NCBI GenBank assembly: GCA_964623815.1
Contig: CAZUVR010000011.1
Span: 25,120 to 89,119, forward strand
Source of the DNA: Chroococcopsis sp964623815
GTDB taxonomy: Bacteria > Cyanobacteriota > Cyanobacteriia > Cyanobacteriales > Microcystaceae
Length of the DNA stretch: 64,000 nt
Direction of reading: 5' to 3'
Shown here: positions 1 to 7,094 of the stretch, in pieces
Layout: each line of letters begins with the position of its first letter
Numbering within the stretch: position 1 is the first letter of the stretch
Position numbers and translations under genes: made by a program
The notes under the pieces: model-generated
The model's input: the letters and a program-made list of their open reading frames with translations, nothing else
What the model was told of the DNA's origin: nothing
Database searches by the model: none

Positions 1-326
1 CTCGGCGTGATGCTTCCTACTATCTCGGGCGTTTCCGATAGCCAGAAATCGCCCGTCTCTATACACTTGAGACGCTCCGGACGGTAGAATATAGCACAAT
101 GTTCATCTAATCCGGTACCCCTCCTATCCCTGCCGACGCTTTGATAACTCGGCAGCATACGGTGTAAATCTAATAGCTGATGGGGTTTGCCTTCTTGGGT
201 GCCGATAATATCGGGAGCGTAATAATTAATTAGTTTAGCTATTGCTGATTTTCTTGATTGCCAATTGAATTCACCTGGATCGGGTTTATCATAGCGAATA
301 TTAAAGGTCATTACCGTTAACTGCAT
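1..326 (-). CDS. Endonuclease/exonuclease/phosphatase family protein, N-terminal part
   Basis: Only the first 108 codons lie in the window; the rest continues past the left edge. Translation from the ATG at 326 opens with MQLTVMTFNIRYD, the usual first strand of the EEP (exonuclease-endonuclease-phosphatase) fold with its conserved Asn, followed by a GTQEG segment that carries the metal-binding Glu of the family. Members hydrolyse phosphodiester or phosphomonoester bonds using a divalent metal; the substrate cannot be told from this fragment. The gene starts 7 bases after the stop of the DUF3084 gene and is probably the third gene of the ntcA transcript. A second in-frame ATG five codons later is an alternative start. 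Family is clear, function is not. Confidence 0.8.
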   Translation of the reverse strand, partial: MQLTVMTFNIRYDKPDPGEFNWQSRKSAIAKLINYYAPDIIGTQEGKPHQLLDLHRMLPSYQSVGRDRRGTGLDEHCAIFYRPERLKCIETGDFWLSETPEIVGSITP

Positions 327-333
327 TTTTACC

Positions 334-1860
334 TCACGATGTACTGAAAGTTATTTCCCCGTTACGAATAGCCACTAAACGGATAATTAAAGGACCGGCG
401 GTGTAAGTAGAATTCGATGCGATCGCTTGAATTTCATCTACTGGCTGATTTGATTGTTTTACCTGATCCATAAAATTGACCAAAGTAGTCAAACGCCCGT
501 CTTCTACCTGTATGGTGCCTAAAATTCCCGCCCTTCTCGCTCTAAATTGCGCTGCCGCTAACAGTAAATCTAAGCGTTTTTGAATATCATCTTCCGTCAT
601 ACTTTGCGAATCGATCGATACGGCTGCTATTTGCTGTTTCGGCTCGAATATTTTTTGATTGGTGACTACATCGGCGAATACTCTCACCTCGGATTCTCCT
701 AATACATAATTGCCAGCGCTTAATATTCTCACCACATACTCTTGACCATCTTTTAACTGTTCGACTAGTTGTTCTACTTGAGCTTTGGTAATTTTGACTA
801 CCCTCTCTTGAGAGTTGGTATTATTAGGCTGAGTGGCACGGATAGCGGTAAGGTTAGCTTCTTGGAGTAATCGATCGATTACGCTCACAACCGCTTTCGG
901 GTCAACTATCCGGAAGGCTCCGAAAGATAACACCTGCCCTTTAAAAATCGCTATCTGCTTTTCTCGTAATTCTTGATAGGTTTGGTAATATTGCTCTAGA
1001 ACCTCTACTTCTTTCCTTAAGAAAGCTGTTTGAGTTTCTAATTCTTTTAATTTTGCTTCTCGTTGTTGTAAAATTTGATCTTTATCAGCAATAGATTTAT
1101 CGAGCTTAACTATGCGCTCATCTCTTTTATTAATTTCATCTTGTAATTGCTTTTGCTCATTTTCTAGCTGTTGTAAAGCTAATTTCTGTCTTTTTATTTG
1201 CTCTTCTCTTTTGATTAACTCATTATCTCTTAGATCTACCTCGTTTTTTAATTGTCCAACCTGATTTGATAGTTGTATTTTTTGGGTATTTAGTTGTTTT
1301 TTTTGAGATATTAGTTGATTTTTTTGCGTTGCCAATATATCTCTTTGAGAGATTAATTCATTCTTTTGCTTCAATAAATCTTCCCGCTCGGATTCCAGAT
1401 TTTTAACATCATCCCGCACAGATACTAACTGATTGGAAACCTTCTTTAATTGTAAACGTGTGGATTTAAAACTTTGATTTAACCTATCGAGTTGGTTCTG
1501 TACTTCTACCTGCTCCTTCTTGGCGGTTTTGAGAGCCAATTCGATCGTATTCTTCTGAGCCTTAGCCTTATCCAATTCCGATTCTAACTCCTTGATAGCT
1601 TCCCGACGTTCGTTGAGAAGTCGATCGAGTTCAAATACCCCCTGACGCAAAGATTTACTCGATGCGAATAATAAGGTGAGGGTAGAGCCGGCAATTAAGG
1701 CCCCAGTAACGATAGTAATCAGCGTAGCCGTTTGACGAGGACGTAAATTAAACAACCTCATCCGCTTCTTACCGATTTTACTGCCTAAACGATCGCCGAT
1801 CGTAGCCAACAAACCGCCAAGAAGTATAATGGCTACAATGAGAACATAGGCACTCGTCAT
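334..1860 (-). CDS. DUF3084 coiled-coil membrane protein
   Basis: The 508-residue protein has two hydrophobic segments near the N-terminus (about residues 4-22 and 45-66) separated by a strongly basic loop. A long heptad-rich coiled coil follows (about 75-300, almost entirely K, Q, E, L, N and R), then a globular C-terminal region of about 200 residues. This matches DUF3084 proteins, which as far as I know are mainly cyanobacterial and uncharacterised. The layout suggests an inner-membrane-anchored protein with a long rod, but which side the rod faces is not decided by the sequence. The gene begins 5 bases after the ntcA stop codon, so it is almost certainly co-transcribed with ntcA. No enzymatic motif is visible and I assign no function. 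Confidence 0.85.
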   Translation of the reverse strand: MTSAYVLIVAIILLGGLLATIGDRLGSKIGKKRMRLFNLRPRQTATLITIVTGALIAGSTLTLLFASSKSLRQGVFELDRLLNERREAIKELESELDKAKAQKNTIELALKTAKKEQVEVQNQLDRLNQSFKSTRLQLKKVSNQLVSVRDDVKNLESEREDLLKQKNELISQRDILATQKNQLISQKKQLNTQKIQLSNQVGQLKNEVDLRDNELIKREEQIKRQKLALQQLENEQKQLQDEINKRDERIVKLDKSIADKDQILQQREAKLKELETQTAFLRKEVEVLEQYYQTYQELREKQIAIFKGQVLSFGAFRIVDPKAVVSVIDRLLQEANLTAIRATQPNNTNSQERVVKITKAQVEQLVEQLKDGQEYVVRILSAGNYVLGESEVRVFADVVTNQKIFEPKQQIAAVSIDSQSMTEDDIQKRLDLLLAAAQFRARRAGILGTIQVEDGRLTTLVNFMDQVKQSNQPVDEIQAIASNSTYTAGPLIIRLVAIRNGEITFSTS

Positions 1861-1865
1861 GGTCT

Positions 1866-2546
1866 TTACGTGAACTGCTGACTCAGAGTAACAGGATTAT
1901 GAACGGTGATTTTCTTTTTATGGATAGAAATCATACCTTGGTCACGTAAGTCACCTAATAACCGTGTCACGGTGACGCGAGTGGAGCCGATAGCCTCGGC
2001 GATAGCCTGATGGGATAACTTCAAATCGATTTGAATGCCCTCAGCCCGGGGTACGCCGAAATCACGACAGAGAATGAGCAGGAAACTAACCAGACGGGAA
2101 CCCATATCGCGGTGAGCGAGGGTTTCAATCATCATCTCAGTTTGCAGGATTCGGGAGGATAAACCCTGTAACATCAACATTGATAGATCCGGATTATTAC
2201 GGAGAGCCTGTTCTACCTGTTCGATCGGTGCTGAGAGTAATTCTACACCGGTGAAGGCTACGGCGTGATAGAACCTGTCGGAGCGTTGTCCGGTTAATAG
2301 TGATAGCACCCCGAAAACACTATTTTCTCGTAATAGAGCGACGGTTATTTCTTCTCCAGCCTCGTAGACGCGGGATAATTTCACAGCCCCCTTGAGGAGA
2401 AAATATACTCTTTCGGCTGGGTCTCCAGGAAAGAATATGGTTTTCCCGCGCTCGAAAGCTTCTACCACGGGGGGGAAATTAGTCCCGCTACCTATCCGAC
2501 GGAACACATCTGCTAGAGGTTTATCTTGTATCAGCGAAACATCCAT
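1866..2546 (-). CDS. ntcA: Global nitrogen regulator NtcA
   Basis: This is a CRP-family transcription factor that, with 2-oxoglutarate bound, activates nitrogen-assimilation genes in cyanobacteria. An effector-binding beta-roll contains PGDPAERVYFLLKGAVKLSR. The long dimerisation helix carries the near-invariant ETLAHRDMGSRLVSFLLILC stretch, and a winged helix-turn-helix near the C-terminus contains LSHQAIAEAIGSTRVTVTRL. Length (226 residues) matches known NtcA. The ATG at 2546 is taken as start; a GTG directly before it at 2549 is also possible. The gene is divergent from fabI across about 190 bases and leads a likely operon with the DUF3084 and EEP genes. A 12-base palindrome lies just upstream, and only one half-conserved NtcA-type site is seen in the promoter region. 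Confidence 0.97.
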   Translation of the reverse strand: MDVSLIQDKPLADVFRRIGSGTNFPPVVEAFERGKTIFFPGDPAERVYFLLKGAVKLSRVYEAGEEITVALLRENSVFGVLSLLTGQRSDRFYHAVAFTGVELLSAPIEQVEQALRNNPDLSMLMLQGLSSRILQTEMMIETLAHRDMGSRLVSFLLILCRDFGVPRAEGIQIDLKLSHQAIAEAIGSTRVTVTRLLGDLRDQGMISIHKKKITVHNPVTLSQQFT

Positions 2547-2568
2547 CACACTTTCATAAACGGAAAAT

Positions 2569-2580
2569 TATGTATACATA
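2569..2580. promoter_or_regulatory. 12-bp perfect palindrome upstream of ntcA
   Basis: The sequence TATGTATACATA is a perfect inverted repeat that ends about 22 bases before the ntcA ATG. It could be an operator for a dimeric regulator or an AT-rich chance palindrome; it does not match the NtcA consensus GTA-N8-TAC. Confidence 0.35.
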
Positions 2581-2629
2581 TTAAACACAACTATTGCCAA
2601 AACTGCCAAAAGTTTTGGTGACATTTTGC

Positions 2630-2643
2630 CTGACAATGATTAC
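2630..2643. promoter_or_regulatory. Imperfect NtcA-type site between ntcA and fabI
   Basis: Read on the ntcA strand this is GTA-N8-CAG, one perfect half of the NtcA consensus GTA-N8-TAC with a degenerate second half. It lies about 85 bases upstream of the ntcA start, a plausible place for the autoregulation known in other cyanobacteria. One half-site can easily arise by chance. Confidence 0.25.
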
Positions 2644-2737
2644 AAAGGGATAATTAGTTCTTACTGTCCGTATACTGATTATAACTATCTTGCTCACCAG
2701 TCGCACTTGGGGCGACAACAGAAAGAAAATAAAGACT

Positions 2738-3514
2738 ATGCTAGATTTAAAGGGAAAAAACGCCCTAGTAACGGGAATCGCTAATAATCGTTCTATCGCT
2801 TGGGGTATAACCCAACAACTTCACAAGGCTGGTGCTAACATAGGTGTTACCTTCCTTCCGGATGATAAAGGGCGTTTTGAAAAGAAAGTGTGGGAATTGG
2901 TAGAACCCCTCAACCCCAGTTTATTCGTTCCCTGTAACGTGGGCGATGATTCCCAAGTAGAGGCCGCTTTTGCCGCCGCTGCCGAGAAATGGGGCAGAAT
3001 AGACGTATTAATTCACTGTCTGGCTTTCGCCGATAAAGAAGGTTTATCTGGCGACTTTAGCGGTATCAGCCGGGAAGCTTTCACTCAATCCCTAGAAATC
3101 AGCACCTACTCCCTAGCTCGCTTGGCGCGGGCGGCTAAGCCTCTGATGACGGAGGGCGGCAGTATCATCACCCTCTCTTATTTAGGTGGAGTAAGAGTCA
3201 TCCCTAACTATAACCTCATGGGTATCGCCAAAGCCGGATTAGAGATGAGCGTGCGTTATCTGGCAGCGGAGTTAGGCCCGTTGAATATTCGCGTTAACGG
3301 TATCTCAGCTGGCCCGATTCGCACCCTGGCATCTTCGGCAGTCGGGGGCATCCTCGACATGATTCACCACGTCGAGGAGGTGGCACCGCTACGCCGCACC
3401 GTAACCCAGATAGAAGTAGGTAACGCGGCGGCTTTCCTGTCGAGTGATTTAGCCACCGGTATAACCGGACAGATTATTTATGTAGATGCTGGTTACGAAA
3501 TTATGGGAATGTAA
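2738..3514 (+). CDS. fabI: Enoyl-[acyl-carrier-protein] reductase (NADH), FabI
   Basis: FabI catalyses the last reduction of each fatty-acid elongation cycle (trans-2-enoyl-ACP to acyl-ACP). The 258-residue product from the ATG at 2738 opens with the atypical short-chain dehydrogenase nucleotide site GIANNRSIA at residues 13-21. It carries the FabI catalytic Tyr-X6-Lys in YNLMGIAK, then AGPIRTLA and a C-terminal GQIIYVDAGYEIMGM. An in-frame TTG at 2690 would add 16 residues unlike the family and is rejected; the chosen length equals that of other cyanobacterial FabI proteins. The gene is monocistronic by position, divergent from ntcA, and is followed by a hairpin at 3573-3600. Confidence 0.96.
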   Translation: MLDLKGKNALVTGIANNRSIAWGITQQLHKAGANIGVTFLPDDKGRFEKKVWELVEPLNPSLFVPCNVGDDSQVEAAFAAAAEKWGRIDVLIHCLAFADKEGLSGDFSGISREAFTQSLEISTYSLARLARAAKPLMTEGGSIITLSYLGGVRVIPNYNLMGIAKAGLEMSVRYLAAELGPLNIRVNGISAGPIRTLASSAVGGILDMIHHVEEVAPLRRTVTQIEVGNAAAFLSSDLATGITGQIIYVDAGYEIMGM

Positions 3515-3572
3515 TTATAGGGGAGTCGGGAATTGGGAGCCGGGGCAAAAGTCTGACTCTTTATAGAAAGAA

Positions 3573-3600
3573 AGGAGAGTCTGCAAATACTGACTCTCCT
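3573..3600. terminator. fabI: Hairpin after fabI
   Basis: A perfect 9-bp inverted repeat (AGGAGAGTC / GACTCTCCT) encloses a 10-base loop, about 60 bases after the fabI stop. No convincing T-tract follows on either strand, so it may be a bidirectional terminator or an mRNA 3'-end stabiliser. Confidence 0.45.
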
Positions 3601-3663
3601 GATTTATCAGGGTGCATCTACTGTGGTTAAGTCTAGCAGGGAGATTTTAGACAGATAGTTATT

Positions 3664-3692
3664 TACAGCACTTTTCGGATTATTGAAGTAAA
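3664..3692. repeat. Partial copy of a dispersed repeat (TACAGCACTTT...AAGTA)
   Basis: TACAGCACTTTTC followed by ATTATTGAAGTAA resembles the left end of the element at 48641-48775 (TACAGCACTTTGC ... ATTAAGTAC). Only one end is recognised here, so this looks like a remnant or solo end of the same repeat family. Confidence 0.45.
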
Positions 3693-3764
3693 TTAACTTA
3701 CCTATAAGTCTGTCGCAGTAAGACTTTAACCCCAACTCCCGACTCCCGATTCCCAATTCCCGCG

Positions 3765-5870
3765 CTATACTACTTTGTTCCGGATTTGTCGATAGGCGGC
3801 TTCCATCTCTGTTGCAAATGCCGAACCATTCCATAGGGGTGAATTACGCTTGGATAAGTCCAATCTGTCGGTAATTTGGCTTCTGAGACGGGCATTATTT
3901 CCTAATTCTATTCCCCACCTTACATACTCTTCGTCTGTCCAGGCTATTCCCTCTTGAATTCCCGCGTTGATCATGAATGTGTAACTATTTCTAGCGGCGA
4001 ATTGTTGCCCGACTCTGGTAACTAGGGGGATTGCCATCCAAAGGACTTCTAAGGTGGTGGTAGCGCCGTTATAAGGGTATGTATCGAGAACTATATCAGC
4101 TGTTTTTAGATTCGCCCGGTGAGTGGCTTCGTCTTTATCCTGGGCTAAGAATCTTAATCGATTCGGGTTAACTCCTTGTTTTTCGGCGATGGAGATGAAT
4201 AATTCTTGAATACCCTCGCTTTTACCCATACCTTTGATCAGAAAATAACTGTTCGGTACGGTGTGTAGAATTCGCATCTGTAAATCGATACATTGAGGAT
4301 TGCGTTTTAAACCGCTCTGTACGCTTAGGTATATCACCGCAGAGTCTTCTATCTCTAAATCTTCCCGCCTCAGAGTGGGAGTGCCCACTTCAAACCCATC
4401 TATTCCTAAGTAGGTGTGGGATAAACGCCAGATTTTTTCCCGATAATAGTCTTGAGCGTTATCAGGCAGAACATAAGGATCGGCGATAAAATAATCTATA
4501 GTCGGGATGCCTGACGCATCTGAGCCTAACCAGGTAATCTGTACGGGGGCGGGTTTTAAAGCTATTATCTGGCAGGTGAGATTATGGGTTAAGCTATCTA
4601 ATTCTACTAAAATATCGAGATTATCAGCTTTGATTCTTTCTGCTATCTCTTGCGAGTTAGATGTGTAGGGAAAGTGGCGGATATTATCTTGAGGATTACG
4701 AAAGTATTTTTGAGTTATGTAGTCTTCGGGTTGATTGATGGTGTAGATATATATCTCAAATTGTTCTCGATTATGATGGTAAATTAGCCAACGACTCAAC
4801 CAACCTACTGAGTGCGCCCTCAATGTGTGGGCTAAGTAACCTATTTTTAGTTTGTCACTCTTTGATATATCTCCTGTGATAGGGATTATTTGCTGTTGGA
4901 ATAGGGAAGCAATGAAATTAATGATGTAGCGATTTTCTTCCGCTCGATCGTCCAAGTAAGCTAGGATACTGACTATATTTAAAAAATTGCTTTTAATCTC
5001 TGGCTCTAATATCAGATTTTCTACTTTTAATAACTGATTGATTAATTGTTGATAATCTTGCCATACTGGCTCAATATCTATCCACATTCCAGCTCTCATT
5101 AAAACTGAAATAATTAAATAATTAGCATATAGTTTTAATGTCTGTGTTTTAACAATATTATGAATATAATGAGCTGTTTTTAAAGCTTTATCCCAATTTT
5201 CCGCTAATGTATAGTAATTAAATATTTGTTCTAATATGAGAAAATCATCTGGTTCTAACTTTAAACATAGCCTCATGATCTCAGCGGAGAAGGCAGGACT
5301 TTTTTTATCCGTAGATACTGCCATAGCCACCCCAAACGCTGAGTTAATAAATTCTGCTTTGTTTTTGATATATTTTAAATTATTCTCGGCAAATATTAGA
5401 ATATTTTCGTGAGGGACGTTAAATAATTTTGATAAAACTCTCTCTAATAAAGTTATATCTATATCATCGTTAACAGGGTAGTTAATGATGTTATCTAAAT
5501 CTAGAGTATCGAGGTCAAAGGCTAGATCGATAAACTCTAAATTATTATTAGATAGCGCTGGGTTAATTTCTAAAATATTAGCTCTAATTAACCAAGCTTT
5601 ATCGAGATGCTCGTGATTTAATTGCCTCTGAGCTTCTCGCTCTAAAATATCGATTAACTCGTTTAAGTCCGCATCCGGGTTGTCGGTGATAGCTGATAAC
5701 CATACCCCTTGAGCTTCCCCCTCCAATCCTTGTAATAGGTAGCTTAACCCTAAATACCAATAATGAAATAGATTATCTGGTTCCTGTTGAAGTAAGTTTT
5801 CGTAAAATCTGGCTACGCTTTCATAATCGTTATCGTGTATGGAGTTGGCGGTAAGGGATTCCCAGTTCAT
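3765..5870 (-). CDS. TPR / O-GlcNAc-transferase-like glycosyltransferase (GT41 type)
   Basis: The first half of this 701-residue protein is helical, with TPR-like signatures near the start (residues about 10-60) and degenerate helical repeats to about 330. The C-terminal half matches the OGT/SPINDLY catalytic region: KIGYLAHTLRAHSVG, a middle segment with APVQITWLGSDASGIPTIDY, and DIVLDTYPYNGATTTLEVLW, which holds the UDP-sugar-binding face. Such enzymes move a sugar from a nucleotide sugar to protein Ser/Thr or to another acceptor, probably in the cytoplasm. The ATG at 5870 is preferred over an in-frame TTG at 5894. Codons in the N-terminal half are markedly AT-rich compared with the catalytic half. 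Neighbours give no clue to the acceptor. Confidence 0.88.
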   Translation of the reverse strand: MNWESLTANSIHDNDYESVARFYENLLQQEPDNLFHYWYLGLSYLLQGLEGEAQGVWLSAITDNPDADLNELIDILEREAQRQLNHEHLDKAWLIRANILEINPALSNNNLEFIDLAFDLDTLDLDNIINYPVNDDIDITLLERVLSKLFNVPHENILIFAENNLKYIKNKAEFINSAFGVAMAVSTDKKSPAFSAEIMRLCLKLEPDDFLILEQIFNYYTLAENWDKALKTAHYIHNIVKTQTLKLYANYLIISVLMRAGMWIDIEPVWQDYQQLINQLLKVENLILEPEIKSNFLNIVSILAYLDDRAEENRYIINFIASLFQQQIIPITGDISKSDKLKIGYLAHTLRAHSVGWLSRWLIYHHNREQFEIYIYTINQPEDYITQKYFRNPQDNIRHFPYTSNSQEIAERIKADNLDILVELDSLTHNLTCQIIALKPAPVQITWLGSDASGIPTIDYFIADPYVLPDNAQDYYREKIWRLSHTYLGIDGFEVGTPTLRREDLEIEDSAVIYLSVQSGLKRNPQCIDLQMRILHTVPNSYFLIKGMGKSEGIQELFISIAEKQGVNPNRLRFLAQDKDEATHRANLKTADIVLDTYPYNGATTTLEVLWMAIPLVTRVGQQFAARNSYTFMINAGIQEGIAWTDEEYVRWGIELGNNARLRSQITDRLDLSKRNSPLWNGSAFATEMEAAYRQIRNKVV

Positions 5871-5940
5871 GTTAGAGCGCTCGAAGGTTTGCAAGTCTTA
5901 TTACAATAGTAAGAGAAATACGAACTTCGAGATCGATCGC

Positions 5941-5956
5941 GTCAACTGGTCAACTA
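5941..5956. repeat. Tandem 8-base repeat GTCAACTR upstream of the binding-protein gene
   Basis: GTCAACTG is followed immediately by GTCAACTA, about 120 bases before the start at 6078. Short direct repeats of this kind can be response-regulator sites, but two copies only and no known consensus make this tentative. Confidence 0.25.
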
Positions 5957-6077
5957 AGGCTCAATGCACGATCGCACATCTTTAACCGTCTCGATACAAT
6001 ACTTATTTTTTACTAGACATCACTGTTTATTTACTAAAATTTATTGAAGGAGTAGCACATTCTGAATATAGATCGGT

Positions 6078-7094
6078 ATGGGTTTCAAGATATTGAGGTT
6101 AGAATATTATCACCCGAGAAAACGTCAGCTATTTAAGCTTTTAATCCTCAGCCTAATAGCGACGGTGGTAACGCTAGGTTTTAGCGGTTGCATGCAGAAA
6201 CAATCCTTGCCCCTTCGCATCGGCACTAATCTTTGGCCAGGGTACGAAACCCTACATTTAGCAGAAGGATTGAATTATTACAAAGACCCTAACATTCGTC
6301 TCGTAGACTATCCTTCTGGCACTGAAGAAGTAAGAGCCTATCGTAACGGAGAACTCGAAGGGGCGGGATTGTCGATCGATCGGGCTTTAGTATTAGCGGC
6401 AACTCAAGAAGATATTAAAATTATCACCGTCATGGATTTTTCGAGCGGCGGGGATGTGATATTAGGAAAGCCGGAAATATCGAGTATGAAAGATCTAAAG
6501 GGAAAACGTGTCGGAGTGGAATCGACGGCTCTGGGCGCTTTTTTCATCGTGCGGGCTTTAGAGAAAAACGGGATGACACCTTCGGATATTAAGATCGTTT
6601 CCTTAGAACTTAATGAACACGAACGGGCATATAAAGAAGGGAAAATCGACGCGGTAGTTACTTTCGGCCCGGCGCGGGTGAAACTTTTAGAAGCGGGGGC
6701 GAGACCATTATTCGACAGTAGCCAAATACCAGGTGAAATAGTCGATGTACTGGTGATGAGAACATCGGCGATCGCTAATAGTCGGGACACGATACAAGAT
6801 CTGGTGAACGGTCACTTTCGCGCTCTAGACTATTTAAAGAAAAATCCTCAAGAGGCATCACGTTTGATCGCCCCCCGCACCAAAGTAACACCCGAGCAAA
6901 TCCTTGAGGCTTTTAAGGGTCTAGAGCAGCCAGATATAGAAAAGAATAAAGCATTATTGGATATGAGCGATCCATCCCTGATCGACGGGATGAAAAGATT
7001 GATGGAGGTGATGGTAGAGAATAAACTATTACCGAAAACGATCGATCCTGCTGACCTCCTCGACGATCAGTTCGTTAAAAATGCCAAAGTTTAG
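6078..7094 (+). CDS. Periplasmic substrate-binding lipoprotein (SsuA/THI5/NMT1-like)
   Basis: The 338-residue protein has a basic N-terminus, a hydrophobic stretch (about residues 20-35) and a lipobox ending at Cys38 (LGFSGC), so it is probably a lipid-anchored periplasmic protein. The mature part begins LRIGTNLWPGYETLHLAEG and continues with LKGKRVGVESTALGAFFIV and IDAVVTFGPARV, typical of the nitrate/sulfonate/taurine/thiamine-precursor solute-binding family. The ligand is not predictable. No ABC permease or ATPase is adjacent. Instead the 3' end overlaps the start of a transmembrane histidine kinase by 14 bases, which suggests it serves as the ligand sensor for that kinase. A stop codon three codons before the ATG fixes the start. 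Confidence 0.87.
   Translation: MGFKILRLEYYHPRKRQLFKLLILSLIATVVTLGFSGCMQKQSLPLRIGTNLWPGYETLHLAEGLNYYKDPNIRLVDYPSGTEEVRAYRNGELEGAGLSIDRALVLAATQEDIKIITVMDFSSGGDVILGKPEISSMKDLKGKRVGVESTALGAFFIVRALEKNGMTPSDIKIVSLELNEHERAYKEGKIDAVVTFGPARVKLLEAGARPLFDSSQIPGEIVDVLVMRTSAIANSRDTIQDLVNGHFRALDYLKKNPQEASRLIAPRTKVTPEQILEAFKGLEQPDIEKNKALLDMSDPSLIDGMKRLMEVMVENKLLPKTIDPADLLDDQFVKNAKV

Larger units (their letters stand above)
3524..3764. repeat. Short GGGA(R)TYG-type repeats flanking a hairpin-rich spacer
   Basis: The spacer between fabI and the glycosyltransferase gene holds a run of 6-8 base units of the form GGGAGTC/GGGAATT/GGGAGCC near 3524-3545. A complementary run (CTCCCGA/TTCCCAA units) sits near 3731-3762, so the two ends are loosely inverted. 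Such degenerate heptamer runs are common short tandem repeats of cyanobacterial intergenic DNA. No open reading frame with coding character is present. Confidence 0.5.

Noticed and set aside
3524..3764. Insertion sequence with inverted ends
   Set aside because: The GGGA-type runs are inverted only loosely, no transposase fits in 240 bases, and no target duplication is seen.
3607..3834. 75-codon minus-strand frame between fabI and the glycosyltransferase
   Set aside because: It overlaps the glycosyltransferase end in another frame and its C-terminal part is made of intergenic repeat DNA; no family-like sequence.
6078..7094. Part of an ABC nitrate/sulfonate uptake operon
   Set aside because: No permease or ATPase gene on either side; the overlapping gene is a histidine kinase.
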